DNA of 64,000 bases from Arthrobacter sp. Y81 (GTDB lineage Bacteria > Actinomycetota > Actinomycetes > Actinomycetales > Micrococcaceae). Below the pieces are notes generated by a model. The model was not told the DNA's origin and ran no database searches. It saw only the letters and a program-made list of their open reading frames with translations. Positions 1-8,738 of the stretch are shown one piece after another. Location: contig NZ_PJIL01000002.1 in assembly GCF_002929335.1 (NCBI RefSeq), positions 383,514 through 447,513 on the forward strand, written 5' to 3'. The number at the start of each line of letters is the position of its first letter. Within the stretch, counting starts at the first letter, position 1. The position numbers and the translations under genes were made by a program.

Positions 1-797
1 TGCTCTACCCCAGGCTCCGCCAGGCATTCGGCGGCCAAGTCAGGTACACCGTCTCCGGCGCCAGCCCGTTGAGCTCCAACGACGCGCACTTCTTCCGCGG
101 CGCAGGAATCCCCGTGCTCGAGGGCTACGGGCTCACGGAGACCACAGCCCCGTGCACCGCCAACACCCCGTCGCGGACCAGGGTGGGCACGGTGGGCATC
201 CCCGTGCCCGGAACCACCATCCGGGTCGCCGAGGACGGCGAGATCCTGGTCAAGGGCATCGGCGTCTTCAAGGGCTACCACGCCAACGAGGCCGCCAACG
301 CGGAAGCGTTTGTGGACGGGTTCCTCCGCACCGGGGACCTCGGTTCGCTGGATGAGGACGGATTCCTCACCATCACGGGCCGCAAGAAGGATCTCCTCGT
401 GACCGCCGGCGGCAAGAACGTGGCACCCGGACCGCTGGAGGAAAAGATCCGGGAGCATCAGCTCGTGGCGCAGGCCGTGGTGGTGGGCGACGGGCGGCCG
501 TTCGTTTCGGCGCTGGTCAACCTCGATCCGGAAGGCCTGGAAAACTGGTGCTCGGCCCGGAAGATTCCGGTCATGGGTGTTGCCGAAGCCACGTCCGATG
601 AACAGGTCCGCGAGGCTGTCCAGGGCGCGATCGACCAGGCCAACCAGCTGGTGTCCAAGGCGGAGTCCATCCGCAGCTTCGCCCTGCTGGATACTGAATT
701 CACGGTTGAGTCAGGCCACCTGACGCCGTCGCTGAAACTCAAACGGGCCGCCGTCGTCAGCGACTTCGAGGAGCACATCAACGGGCTGTACCGCTAG
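1..797 (+). CDS. Long-chain acyl-CoA ligase, C-terminal part (truncated by window start)
   Basis: The reading frame is open from the first bases, so the 5' end lies outside the window. The visible ~265 residues are the C-terminal part of an AMP-forming ligase that activates fatty acids to acyl-CoA. Seen directly: the motif GYGLTETTAP (adenylate-forming A5 region), RTGDLGSLDEDGFLTITGR (the TGD motif and hinge) and the KKDLLVTAGGKNVAP segment leading into the C-terminal lid. The pattern 'LVTAGGKNVAP' is typical of the FAA1/FadD15 long-chain group rather than acetyl-CoA synthetases. The chain length of its substrate cannot be judged. A strong hairpin follows the stop and separates it from the convergent DUF1461 gene. 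Confidence 0.9.
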   Translation, partial: LYPRLRQAFGGQVRYTVSGASPLSSNDAHFFRGAGIPVLEGYGLTETTAPCTANTPSRTRVGTVGIPVPGTTIRVAEDGEILVKGIGVFKGYHANEAANAEAFVDGFLRTGDLGSLDEDGFLTITGRKKDLLVTAGGKNVAPGPLEEKIREHQLVAQAVVVGDGRPFVSALVNLDPEGLENWCSARKIPVMGVAEATSDEQVREAVQGAIDQANQLVSKAESIRSFALLDTEFTVESGHLTPSLKLKRAAVVSDFEEHINGLYR

Positions 798-860
798 CAC
801 CGGGGCGGCCCGCCGCGCCCGGCACGGCGGGGCACAAAACGAGACGGGCACAAGACAACT

Positions 861-892
861 GAAGGCGACCGGCACGGGTGCCGGTCGCCTTC
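861..892. terminator. Bidirectional terminator between convergent genes
   Basis: Perfect 15-bp inverted repeat: the arm starting GAAGGCGACCGGCAC at 861-875 pairs with 878-892. Because the arms end in GAAGG/CCTTC, transcripts from either side end in short U-containing tails. It sits between the acyl-CoA ligase and the oppositely oriented DUF1461 gene. Confidence 0.7.
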
Positions 893-903
893 ACAGCGGT
901 TGC

Positions 904-2139
904 CTACACCGCGGCTGCTTCGTTCTCGGCTGTCCCGTCCTTTGCAGCGCCGTCCTTGGCGTTACCGTCCTTGGCAATGCCGCGGCGCTTCCTGGTGGGC
1001 CAGGTAAGGACCAGCGTCACCACGGAGGCGATCAGCACGAGGGCTCCGATCACGATCCCGGCATCAACCCAGAACTGTCCCGGGAAGAGCCGGATGAGGG
1101 TGTCTTCCAAGGCGAACGTCCAGGTCCCGCTGGCGAAGAAAATCCGGTGGAATTCCGTAAAGAACTGTTGCCAGCCCAGCGCTGCCAGTGTGCCCAGCCC
1201 AAGAATGATCACGAGGGTCACGATGGACCCGGCGAACAGGCCGCGGCGGACTCCCCCGGTACTGCGGCGCCGCAGGTAGATGATGGCAATGATGGCCAGC
1301 AGGATCAGCAGCGTGCCCCCGGCAAAAGCGGACAGGATGACCAGTTTGACGTCGGCCATGTGGCTGACTTCGCCTTCCTGGAACAGCGGATCGCCGCTGC
1401 GGTTCACGAGCTCGCCGAGATACCGCGGGCCGGACCAGTTGCTGAGGTAGTCCACCGCGTAGGACCCGTACGTCATGCGGTCATCCGTGCTGAAGCCGTA
1501 ACCGTCGCCGGGGAAACCGGGACGGTTGTATTCCACCCACAGGAACAACGGGCTGGTGACAGCGCGCACGGCAAGGACCAACAGGATCACCGGGTAGAAG
1601 GCACCCAGCAGGACCTGCATCACGCGGGGCAGGACGGGCTTTGTGTTGGCAGCGTGCTCGCGCTCGGCGTTCCGGCGCTCCACCTCATCCTGCGGCGGGC
1701 GCACCTGGAGCGCCGACGTGGGGAGCGGTTCCCGGAAGTGCGTCCCCCTCCCCTGCGGCTCGGAGGCTGCGGGCTCGACGGCGGCCTCCGCGGCTTTGCG
1801 GTCCGCGCGGCTTCCGGCCTGGGGCGGCGCGGCAGCCAGCGGCGTTCCCGTCCGGGATGTAGCGGCCTGGCTTGTAGCGTTCAGGGATGCAGCGGTCTGG
1901 GCAGTCCCGCCCTGGGAAGGCCCGCCCTGGCGTGCAGAGGTACCGGCGGACGCTGCCGGCTGGTCCGTGGCTGCGTCAGGGGCCGCCTTTCCTGCCGGAG
2001 CTGCTCCCTTTGCCGTTGTCGCTGATCCTGCTCCCGCAGCGGCGGGCTTCATCCAGTCGAACGCGGGTTCGTCAGTGTCATCGGCGGGATCCAGATGCGG
2101 ATCCTGCCGATTCGGCGGGGTGGGAGTTTTCTCAGTCAC
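904..2139 (-). CDS. DUF1461 / TIGR01906 family integral membrane protein
   Basis: 411 residues. The first ~165 residues are a low-complexity cytoplasmic region rich in Ala, Pro, Gly and Gln. Four hydrophobic segments follow (around 172-195, 265-288, 298-322 and 355-380 by eye). Between the first two is the family signature, with YLSNWSGPRYLG and EVSHMADVK, the 'E..HM.DVK' pattern of TIGR01906 proteins. Function is unknown for the family; the conserved loop should be extracytoplasmic. The Ala/Thr/Gln-rich N-terminus is unusually long. It ends in a KDGxAKDG repeat. The next gene downstream is convergent, so it appears monocistronic. Confidence 0.8.
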   Translation of the reverse strand: MTEKTPTPPNRQDPHLDPADDTDEPAFDWMKPAAAGAGSATTAKGAAPAGKAAPDAATDQPAASAGTSARQGGPSQGGTAQTAASLNATSQAATSRTGTPLAAAPPQAGSRADRKAAEAAVEPAASEPQGRGTHFREPLPTSALQVRPPQDEVERRNAEREHAANTKPVLPRVMQVLLGAFYPVILLVLAVRAVTSPLFLWVEYNRPGFPGDGYGFSTDDRMTYGSYAVDYLSNWSGPRYLGELVNRSGDPLFQEGEVSHMADVKLVILSAFAGGTLLILLAIIAIIYLRRRSTGGVRRGLFAGSIVTLVIILGLGTLAALGWQQFFTEFHRIFFASGTWTFALEDTLIRLFPGQFWVDAGIVIGALVLIASVVTLVLTWPTRKRRGIAKDGNAKDGAAKDGTAENEAAAV

Positions 2140-2289
2140 TGCAGCTTCACTTCCGTAGGCGTCCGCGCTGCCCTGACACCGCCAGGCAACGCTACTTATC
2201 TCCAGATGAGCCTACCGTCAGGCACTCCATGGCGGGAGGTGCCACCCCGTTCCGCACCGGATTCAGGCAGCGGGATTCAGGAGGGGGAC

Positions 2290-3282
2290 TCAGGCAGCCA
2301 AGGCCGTGTACCCGGCATCCGCGCTGTCCAGGTCGCCGCTGGCCCCGGAACGGTAGGCGCGCCGGCCCCATACAAGGACGTAGGTCCAGTACGCAGCGAG
2401 TACCGCGGCGCCGATTCCGATCTTGGCCCACACGGGAAGGCCGCTTGGTGTGACGAACCCTTCCACGAGGCCGGAGACGAACAGCACCAGGACAAGTCCC
2501 AGTGCCACGGTGATCAGGGAACGTCCTTCCGCCGCCACGGCCTGGCCCCTGGTCCGGGGCCCCGGCGAAACCAGCGCCCAAAAGATCTTCAGGCCGGCCG
2601 CGCAGGCAATGAACACCGCGGTGAGCTCCATCAGCCCGTGGGGAAGGATGTAGCTGAAGAACACATCAGATTTGCCGACGGCGGCGAAGACGCCTGCCGC
2701 GACACCCACGCCCTGGGCATTGCCAAACAGGATCATGGGAACCCAGAAGCCGGTGATGCCGAGGGCCACTGCCTGGGCTGAGATCCACGCATTGTTGGTC
2801 CAGACGGCACCGGCAAATGAAGCGGCGGGATTCTCCGAGTAGTAGTCGATGAAGTCTTTTTCGACGTACTGCTTGATGGTGGAGTCCGACCCGAGGGCAC
2901 GGAGCGCATCCGGTGACGTGGCGATCCACAGCGCGTACGCGCCCGCGATCAGGCAGAACGCCAGACCGCACCAGACGGTAAGCCAGCGGAGCCGGTAGAA
3001 CGCCGCCGGCAGCGCGATAACGAAGAACCGGGCGAGGTCGTCCATGAAGTTGGACCGTGCCCCGGTGAAGCGGGTGCGGGCCTGCGCAAGGGTGGCCGAC
3101 AGCGTGGCGGAGAGCCCGCTCTCCGGCGCCACGGAGCGCAGCAGGGACAGATGCGATGACGTGGCCTGATAGAGGCGCAGCAGTTCGTCGGCCTCGCTCC
3201 CGTTGAGCCGCCGTTTGTACGCCAGCACGTAGAGCCGCGCCCATTTGTCCCCGTTGACCGCGGAGAACGCATCGATGTCCAC
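2290..3282 (-). CDS. Stage II sporulation protein M (SpoIIM)-like membrane protein
   Basis: 330 residues with a soluble N-terminal ~95 residues (MDIDAFSAVNGDKWARL..., helical, with an LLRLYQATSSHLS segment) followed by about five membrane segments between ~95 and 300. This matches the SpoIIM/DUF95 family. In non-sporulating actinobacteria these proteins usually lie beside RDD, MoxR and DUF58 genes. Here the divergent neighbour is an RDD gene, 70 bp away, so the two probably share a promoter region and act together at the membrane. Function in this lineage is not established. ATG start at 3282. Confidence 0.8.
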   Translation of the reverse strand: MDIDAFSAVNGDKWARLYVLAYKRRLNGSEADELLRLYQATSSHLSLLRSVAPESGLSATLSATLAQARTRFTGARSNFMDDLARFFVIALPAAFYRLRWLTVWCGLAFCLIAGAYALWIATSPDALRALGSDSTIKQYVEKDFIDYYSENPAASFAGAVWTNNAWISAQAVALGITGFWVPMILFGNAQGVGVAAGVFAAVGKSDVFFSYILPHGLMELTAVFIACAAGLKIFWALVSPGPRTRGQAVAAEGRSLITVALGLVLVLFVSGLVEGFVTPSGLPVWAKIGIGAAVLAAYWTYVLVWGRRAYRSGASGDLDSADAGYTALAA

Positions 3283-3352
3283 GGCACTACCCTAGCGCGC
3301 CCGGATTAGACTGTGAGCGTTCGTAGGTGGCGTGTAGGGACGGGGACCCGGC

Positions 3353-4162
3353 TTGAGCTCAATCATCACAGGTGAAGCAGTTGTACTGGAGCTGCGCCCG
3401 GCGTCGTTCGCGGCGCGGGCTCTGGGCGTGATTCTGGACGTCATAGCCAACATAGTGCTCCTCATTGGAATGATGGCAGTGATTGCGTCCGCCTACAGCG
3501 ACCTGGATGGAGCGGCAGCGCGCACTTTGGTGCTGGTCAGCGTGGTTTTCTGCTTCGTGATCCTCCCCGTGGCGGTGGAGACCCTCACCCGTGGCCTGTC
3601 GCTTGGCAAGCTGGCCGCCGGGCTCCGGATCGTGCGGGACGACGGCGGCGCCATCCGGTTCCGCCACGCACTGATCCGTGGACTCATTGGATTCCTGGAG
3701 ATCTACATGACGTTCGGCGGTCTGGCCATCGCCGTCGCGCTGTTCAATGACAAGTCCAAGCGGCTCGGCGATGTTGTCGCAGGAACCTACTCGCTCCGGC
3801 GCCGTGTGCCCGCGGAACCGCCGTTCGTCCCCTTCGTTCCTCCGCACCTGAGGTCCTGGGCAGCGCTGGCTGACATCGGCCGGATACCGGATGCCGTAGC
3901 CCGCAGGGCCGCGCAGTTCATCCGCCAGGCGGGCCGGATGTCGCCGTCGTCGCGCGCTTCAATGGCGGCGTCGCTGGCCAACGAGGTTTCAGCCTGTGTG
4001 GCCCCGCCGCCACCTGCCGGCACAGGCCCGGAAGAATACCTGGCGGCAGTCCTGGTGGAGCGCCGCGAGCGTGAACTGACCAGGCTGAGCCGGGCGCGGG
4101 CACGCAGCACCGGTGTGGGGGAACGGCTGAACCGCATCCCCTATGGCCGGGACACGCTCTAG
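3353..4162 (+). CDS. RDD family membrane protein
   Basis: 269 residues, TTG start with a GGGACGGGGACC ribosome-binding stretch just upstream. The N-terminal half holds the RDD domain: an Arg-Ala start (FAARALGVILDVIA), two hydrophobic helices, then the SLGKLAAGLRIVRDDG segment with its central Asp pair, and a third helix. The C-terminal ~115 residues are soluble, basic and rich in Arg and Ala. Its TAG stop is part of the CTAG target site used by the adjacent IS1182 element. The target duplication restores the stop exactly, so the protein is unchanged. Confidence 0.85.
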   Translation: MSSIITGEAVVLELRPASFAARALGVILDVIANIVLLIGMMAVIASAYSDLDGAAARTLVLVSVVFCFVILPVAVETLTRGLSLGKLAAGLRIVRDDGGAIRFRHALIRGLIGFLEIYMTFGGLAIAVALFNDKSKRLGDVVAGTYSLRRRVPAEPPFVPFVPPHLRSWAALADIGRIPDAVARRAAQFIRQAGRMSPSSRASMAASLANEVSACVAPPPPAGTGPEEYLAAVLVERRERELTRLSRARARSTGVGERLNRIPYGRDTL

Positions 4163-4174
4163 GAGTGCGCTGAA
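4163..4174 (+). repeat. IS1182 left terminal inverted repeat
   Basis: GAGTGCGCTGAA, directly after the CTAG target duplicate that forms the RDD stop codon. Confidence 0.9.
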
Positions 4175-4353
4175 CTAAGTGCTATTTGAGGGGTCGGTGC
4201 GGGCGTGTGAGCGCTTTGGCTGATCCCTCAGGCATGTGCGGGTGCTCGGCGACGGACCCGCTTTCGGCGGTTGGTTGCGGGTCCGGGGCGGACACGCGGC
4301 CCTGAAGGAGCCTTCCCGGGTCCCCCCGGGGCCTGTGGCGGCCCCGCCGGCCC

Positions 4354-5910
4354 TTACGTGATCGCCCACCGGCCGTTCCGGTGGGTGAGTCCAAGATTTA
4401 GGAGTCGTTTGAGGTTCACGGCGGCTGTGCGCAGTAGCCACCAGGCGTGGTTGTTGGCCACGCCCCGGAACGGGACGCGCCGGTTGTCTTTGACGAGCCA
4501 GGCGATGGAGCGTTCGACCATGGGCCGGTGGCGTGTGTAGTCGGCTTGGAATCCTTCGTCCTGGGCTGCGGCGCGGTGATCGCGCATCAGCGCGTGCTCG
4601 GGATGGAGCACGATCTTCCGGCCTTGGGCTGCGGTGGTGCATTGGGACCGCAGTGGGCAACCGGTGCAGCCGGCCCCGAACGTGGCCCGTCCTTTCGCAG
4701 TGATCGTGCGCACCAGCCCGTTGGGGCACATCAGCGTCCGGGCCTGCTGATCGTAGGCGAAGTCATCGATCGTGAACCCGCCCTCGACGGCCCTGGCCAA
4801 GGGCTTGGGCTTGATCAACGCCGTGTGCCCGGCCGTGGTCAGGCTCCTGAGCAGTTCCCCGGTCCCGTATGCCGAGTCCGCCAACACCTGAACCTGTCCC
4901 GTGATCGTCCGGTCCTGCGCCAGCAGCATGGCGCCGGCTTCGGCATCGGTGGCACCTTCGCCGGCGGCCTTGGTGATCGCCGCGGCGGTCACCAACCCGG
5001 TGTCCGGTTCAATCACAATGTGGGCCTTGTATCCGTCCCGGCGGTCCTCCCGGCTCTTATGAGCATGCCGGGCGTCGGGGTCCACGGTTGAGATCACCCG
5101 ATCCGGGGCTACCTTCCGGGCGATCCGCCAGCGCCCGTCCGTGCCGTCGGAGCCGTCCGCGGGCTCCACGTCCTGCCCGGCCACCAGCGCCAGCAACGCG
5201 TACGCGTCGGCTGCCTTACCGTCCAGAGCCGCCGGATCCACCGCGGCCAGCAGCGCCAGCGCATCCGAAACCAGGGCCGTGACCAGGGCATCCTTCGCGT
5301 CCGGATCGTCCCAGGCAATGTCCGGTTTCCCCGTGCGGGTGTAGTCATACGCGGTGGCGTGGGCGGCGAGGAGGCCCTGGCCGCCGGGCACGTCACGGCC
5401 GAACCGGCGGACTGCGGCGATCAGTTGCGTCACGGTGTCCTGCCTGGCGACTGCGTCATCCAGGACAGTGGAATCCACCGCCCGCCGGTGCCTGCCCTTC
5501 AGGATCCCGGTCTCGGCGACCACTTCAGTGATCGCGTCCATGATCCGGTGCGGATCCGAACTCGCGGCGAGCCGTTTACGCCAATATGTCAGGGTGCTCG
5601 GGTGGAATGCGGTCTGGTTCAGCCCGTACCCGCAGGCGGCTTTCCAGCGCAGGTCATACGTCAACGCCTCCGCGGTCTCCCGGTCCGAGAGCCCCTGCAA
5701 CCCCTGGAGCACCAGGACCGAGCCGATCACCGGCGCCGGGACCGACGGGCGCCCCCGCCCCGAGGGGAAGAGATCCTCCATCATCGAATCCGGGAACAGC
5801 CGTCCCCGGTGTCCGGCCAGGAACGCGAAAACGCTGCCCGGGACCAACAACTCCCCGGCCAGCGCCTCCACATCCAAATACCCGCGTTGAGCATCCTCAC
5901 GACCCTGCAT
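4354..5910 (-). CDS. IS1182-family transposase
   Basis: 518 residues, full length, no frameshift. It has the N-terminal region typical of this family (FPSGRGRPSVPAPVIGSVLVLQ, then a YDLRWKAACGYGL stretch) and a DDE catalytic domain. Putative catalytic residues are D146 (AVDSTVLDD), D345 (VLADSAYGTGE) and E466 (MVERSIAWL). Between the second Asp and the Glu is a cysteine cluster (CPNG..., CTGCPLRSQC) found in many IS1182/IS4-like transposases. The ATG at 5910 is 63 bp inside the right end of the element. An intact catalytic triad, perfect terminal repeats and a clean target duplication suggest recent and possibly still active transposition. Confidence 0.93.
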   Translation of the reverse strand: MQGREDAQRGYLDVEALAGELLVPGSVFAFLAGHRGRLFPDSMMEDLFPSGRGRPSVPAPVIGSVLVLQGLQGLSDRETAEALTYDLRWKAACGYGLNQTAFHPSTLTYWRKRLAASSDPHRIMDAITEVVAETGILKGRHRRAVDSTVLDDAVARQDTVTQLIAAVRRFGRDVPGGQGLLAAHATAYDYTRTGKPDIAWDDPDAKDALVTALVSDALALLAAVDPAALDGKAADAYALLALVAGQDVEPADGSDGTDGRWRIARKVAPDRVISTVDPDARHAHKSREDRRDGYKAHIVIEPDTGLVTAAAITKAAGEGATDAEAGAMLLAQDRTITGQVQVLADSAYGTGELLRSLTTAGHTALIKPKPLARAVEGGFTIDDFAYDQQARTLMCPNGLVRTITAKGRATFGAGCTGCPLRSQCTTAAQGRKIVLHPEHALMRDHRAAAQDEGFQADYTRHRPMVERSIAWLVKDNRRVPFRGVANNHAWWLLRTAAVNLKRLLNLGLTHRNGRWAIT

Positions 5911-5972
5911 AAAACCAGTCTTAAATCACCGGCCCCGAAAGTCCAGCAGACGCGCCTCACTCCCGCCGATTA

Positions 5973-5984
5973 TTCAGCGCACTC
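5973..5984 (-). repeat. IS1182 right terminal inverted repeat
   Basis: TTCAGCGCACTC, the exact complement of the left end, followed by the second CTAG at 5985-5988. Confidence 0.9.
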
Positions 5985-5998
5985 CTAGGCCGCAGGCG

Positions 5999-7228
5999 CT
6001 ATCGCTTGGCGTACTGCGCCCACGGAATGTTCCAGTCGCCGTAGCCCTCGAGCGGCTCCACCGGCGGGGCGCCCGTATTAAGGGTCTGGACGACGTCGCC
6101 CGTCTTCATGTTGTTGAAGAACCAGGCCGCGTCCGCCGGCAGCAGGCCAACGCAACCATGCGAGACGTTGACCCTGCCTACGTAGCTCCAGGCAGACTCC
6201 AGCGCCTGGTGGACGTAAACGCCGGACGAGGTCAGCCTGTTGGCGTATTCCACGGTCAGCGGCGGGTAGTAGCCCTTGTCACCGGGCTTGAGGCCGATGC
6301 TGCCGGCGTTGAACTTCGAGTGGCGTTCCTGTTCCATGATCACGGCGTACCCGGTGGGTGAGAGCCACTCCGCGTCGCCCAGGGTGACGGGGGCAGTTTT
6401 CACCAGCTGGCCGTCAAAATACACGTTCATGGTTTTGGTGACGTCGTCCACGATGGCGACGCGCTGCGGGCCCACCTTGAAACTGACTTTCGTGTCGACG
6501 TTGCCGACCATCTTGTTCCCGAAATCCACACCGAACAGCTTCAGGTCCACAGTGACCTGGCTTCCGGAGGCCCAGAACGCCTCCGGCCGGATGCGCACGC
6601 GCTGGTCGGAATACCAGCGCCAGGCGACCGCCTGGCCCGAAGACGCAGTAACGGTAACGGCCTTCTCCATGGCTTCCTTGTTCAGGACCGGCTCGGAAAA
6701 GACGATTTCGATAGGCTGGCCCGACCCCACGGTGGACCCGTTCTGCGGGTACACCGCAGCGTCGGCCTCGTTGGCCGTGGCCACCGTGGTGAACGTCTGG
6801 GTTTTCCTGGTTTCCCGGCCCGCCTGGTCCACGATCGTGAAGGCGTACTCGTAGTCGGCGTCGAACTTCAGGGGGTCCAGGGCGGTCCAGGTGGAACCGT
6901 CGGCGCTCAGGGAGCCTTTGACCGGCTCGCCGCCTGCAGTGGCAAGGACAACGTCCTTCACCGTTCCGTTGACTGCTTTGACGGACGGTGCGACGGCGGG
7001 GTTGACTGCCGCGGCGCCGTCCGTGGGGGTCACGCCGAGCTCCACGGCCTTGACCACCGGCGCAGCCAGCCCCGGTTCGTTGCGGACCGGGCTTGAAGAC
7101 TCTGACTCGAAAACGGGCTCAGCCCAGCTGGGGGCCGTGGCGACGCCGATGCCGCCGGCAGCCACCGCTGCGCAGATGGCGGCGACGCCCAGAATCTTCA
7201 TGGTTTTACGCTTGCGGACTTCAGTCAT
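5999..7228 (-). CDS. L,D-transpeptidase with Ig-like domain (paralogue 1)
   Basis: Exported enzyme that should form 3-3 crosslinks in peptidoglycan or attach proteins to it. The chosen ATG (7228) follows GGAGAAGG; an upstream in-frame ATG at 7270 would add 14 residues. A hydrophobic export signal (KILGVAAICAAVAAGGIGVA) is followed by a proline-poor linker, Ig-like segments, and the YkuD catalytic domain. That domain carries the HQALESAWSYVGRVNVSHGC motif, whose last Cys is the acyl-enzyme nucleophile. The C-terminus GDWNIPWAQYAKR is almost the same as in the neighbouring paralogue. The second paralogue lies directly upstream in the same direction, and the IS element ends 14 bp beyond the stop. 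Confidence 0.92.
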   Translation of the reverse strand: MTEVRKRKTMKILGVAAICAAVAAGGIGVATAPSWAEPVFESESSSPVRNEPGLAAPVVKAVELGVTPTDGAAAVNPAVAPSVKAVNGTVKDVVLATAGGEPVKGSLSADGSTWTALDPLKFDADYEYAFTIVDQAGRETRKTQTFTTVATANEADAAVYPQNGSTVGSGQPIEIVFSEPVLNKEAMEKAVTVTASSGQAVAWRWYSDQRVRIRPEAFWASGSQVTVDLKLFGVDFGNKMVGNVDTKVSFKVGPQRVAIVDDVTKTMNVYFDGQLVKTAPVTLGDAEWLSPTGYAVIMEQERHSKFNAGSIGLKPGDKGYYPPLTVEYANRLTSSGVYVHQALESAWSYVGRVNVSHGCVGLLPADAAWFFNNMKTGDVVQTLNTGAPPVEPLEGYGDWNIPWAQYAKR

Positions 7229-7347
7229 GACCTTCTCCATGTCCCCCGACAGGCCTCTGATCAGCCCCATACCGTCTCGGTCTCATTCAGTGGAGCGCCC
7301 TTAAGCTCCCAGCACTGACCAGACGATTTTACCGCACGGCGGGCGGG

Positions 7348-8577
7348 TCAATTGGCGTACTGGGGCCAGGGGATGTTCCAGTCGCCGAATCCGTCGTCGA
7401 AGTTGGCGTTCTCGCCCTCGGTGTTGACCACCTGGACGACGTCCCCGGTGGTCATGTTGTCGAAGACCCATTTGGCGCCGTCCGGGCCGAGCCCGATGCA
7501 ACCGTGCGACAGGTTGGCCACACCGATGTAGGGCAGCGCGGAGTCCGTGGCCTGGTGGATGAACTCTCCGCTGGGCGTGAGGCGCGTGGCGTAGTTAACG
7601 TCAAGCTCGCCGTAGTAGGCCGGGTCGTCCGGCTTCAGCCCAATGCTGGAGGCAGACATGTGCTCCACGCGGTACTTCTCCATGAACACAAGGAAGCCCC
7701 GGGCCGACGGGAACCGGGTGTCACCCATGGTGGCGGGCCATGAGCCCGCCGGTTTGTCATTAACGCTCACCGAAAAGGTGTGCGCCGTCGCGTCGGCGAC
7801 GGCGACTTTCTTGTCGCCGACGTGGACCGTGACCAACTTGTTAAAGTTTCCGATCTGCCCGTTGCCGAAATCGATGCCGAACAGCTGCATGTCCATGGTC
7901 ACCGTGCTGTTGGCGGCCCAGAAGTTCTCGGCCCGGTACCGCACCATGCTGTCGCTGAACCAGTGGAATGCGCCCGCCTGGCCGGACGTCGAGGAGATCT
8001 TGATGGCCTTCTCCACTGCATCCTTGTTCAGCACGGGTTCGCTGAACGTGATCTGCAGTGGCTGCGCTACGCCAACCTTCATGCCGTCCAGCGGGTAAAC
8101 GGCGGCATCCGCTTCGTTGGCCGTGGTCACAGTGGTGAACGTGCGTGTGTCATTGGTCTTGCGGCCTGCAGCGTCGGTCACCACGAAGTTGTAGGTGTAG
8201 CTGCTATTGAACTGCAGGGGGCCGGCGGCTGACCAGCCGGTTCCATCCGGGCTGAGGCTCCCCTCGACGGCTTCCCCGTCGCTGTCCGTCAGGGCCACGC
8301 GATCAATGCTTCCGTTGGTGACGCGGAGCGACACCGGCGCTGCCGGATTCACCTGCTGTGCACCGTCTGCCGGGGAGGCCGCAAGCTGCACCGGCGCCAC
8401 CACCGGTGCCGCCAGTCCCGGCGTCGAACGTTCAGCGGAGCCGGCCTCGGATTCAAAGGCGGCGCGGCCGGAATCCGGGGCGACGGCCGCGAAAACTCCC
8501 CCGCCTGCGGCCAGCAGGCAGAGTGCTCCCAACAGGAGCACCGTCCTGGTGGTGGTCCGGTGTTCCCGTGCCGTCAC
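7348..8577 (-). CDS. L,D-transpeptidase with Ig-like domain (paralogue 2)
   Basis: About 409 residues from the GTG at 8577 (VTAREHRTTT...). The frame stays open to 8700, but that longer start would lie inside the ahcY terminator hairpin, so the GTG is preferred. Order: signal/anchor helix (VLLLGALCLLAAGGGVFAAV), a short FESEAGS linker like the one in paralogue 1, Ig-like region, then the YkuD domain with HQATDSALPYIGVANLSHGC and its catalytic Cys. It ends GDWNIPWPQYAN. The organisation matches paralogue 1 from linker to C-terminus, so the pair arose by tandem duplication. The protein is likely a cell-wall crosslinking enzyme anchored in or outside the membrane. Confidence 0.88.
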   Translation of the reverse strand: MTAREHRTTTRTVLLLGALCLLAAGGGVFAAVAPDSGRAAFESEAGSAERSTPGLAAPVVAPVQLAASPADGAQQVNPAAPVSLRVTNGSIDRVALTDSDGEAVEGSLSPDGTGWSAAGPLQFNSSYTYNFVVTDAAGRKTNDTRTFTTVTTANEADAAVYPLDGMKVGVAQPLQITFSEPVLNKDAVEKAIKISSTSGQAGAFHWFSDSMVRYRAENFWAANSTVTMDMQLFGIDFGNGQIGNFNKLVTVHVGDKKVAVADATAHTFSVSVNDKPAGSWPATMGDTRFPSARGFLVFMEKYRVEHMSASSIGLKPDDPAYYGELDVNYATRLTPSGEFIHQATDSALPYIGVANLSHGCIGLGPDGAKWVFDNMTTGDVVQVVNTEGENANFDDGFGDWNIPWPQYAN

Positions 8578-8669
8578 GGCCCGGGGACCATTGCAGTCGT
8601 CATGGTCCCAGCCTAGGCCACCCACCTTGGAGTTCACGGGGAAACCGGCAACACAAGGGTCACGAAGAA

Positions 8670-8695
8670 GGGCCCCGGATCTCGATCCGGGGCCC
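8670..8695 (-). terminator. Terminator downstream of ahcY
   Basis: Perfect 11-bp stem (GGGCCCCGGAT at 8670-8680 pairing with 8685-8695) and a 4-nt loop. On the minus strand it is followed by CTTCTT. It lies 43 bp beyond the ahcY stop and upstream of the second L,D-transpeptidase start. Confidence 0.75.
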
Positions 8696-8738
8696 ATCAT
8701 GCATGGTGATTCGCGCCGGCGTGCCAGCCGCCGCAGGC

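Larger units (their letters stand above)
4163..5984. mobile_element. Complete IS1182-family insertion sequence
   Basis: 1822 bp bounded by perfect 12-bp terminal inverted repeats (GAGTGCGCTGAA at 4163-4174; complement at 5973-5984) and flanked on both sides by CTAG (4159-4162 and 5985-5988). CTAG is best read as a 4-bp target-site duplication of a palindromic target. It encodes one intact transposase on the minus strand. Removing the element and one CTAG joins the RDD stop codon directly to the 3' end of the L,D-transpeptidase gene, so the insertion fell between two convergent genes. The name of the exact IS cannot be given without a database. Confidence 0.92.

Noticed and set aside
4175..4729. 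Minus-strand ORF at the left end of the IS1182 element
   Set aside because: It overlaps the transposase in another frame and extends into the terminal repeat; no similarity to a second IS gene.
8578..8700. Longer start of L,D-transpeptidase paralogue 2
   Set aside because: It would begin within the terminator hairpin of ahcY; the GTG at 8577 leads straight into the signal helix.
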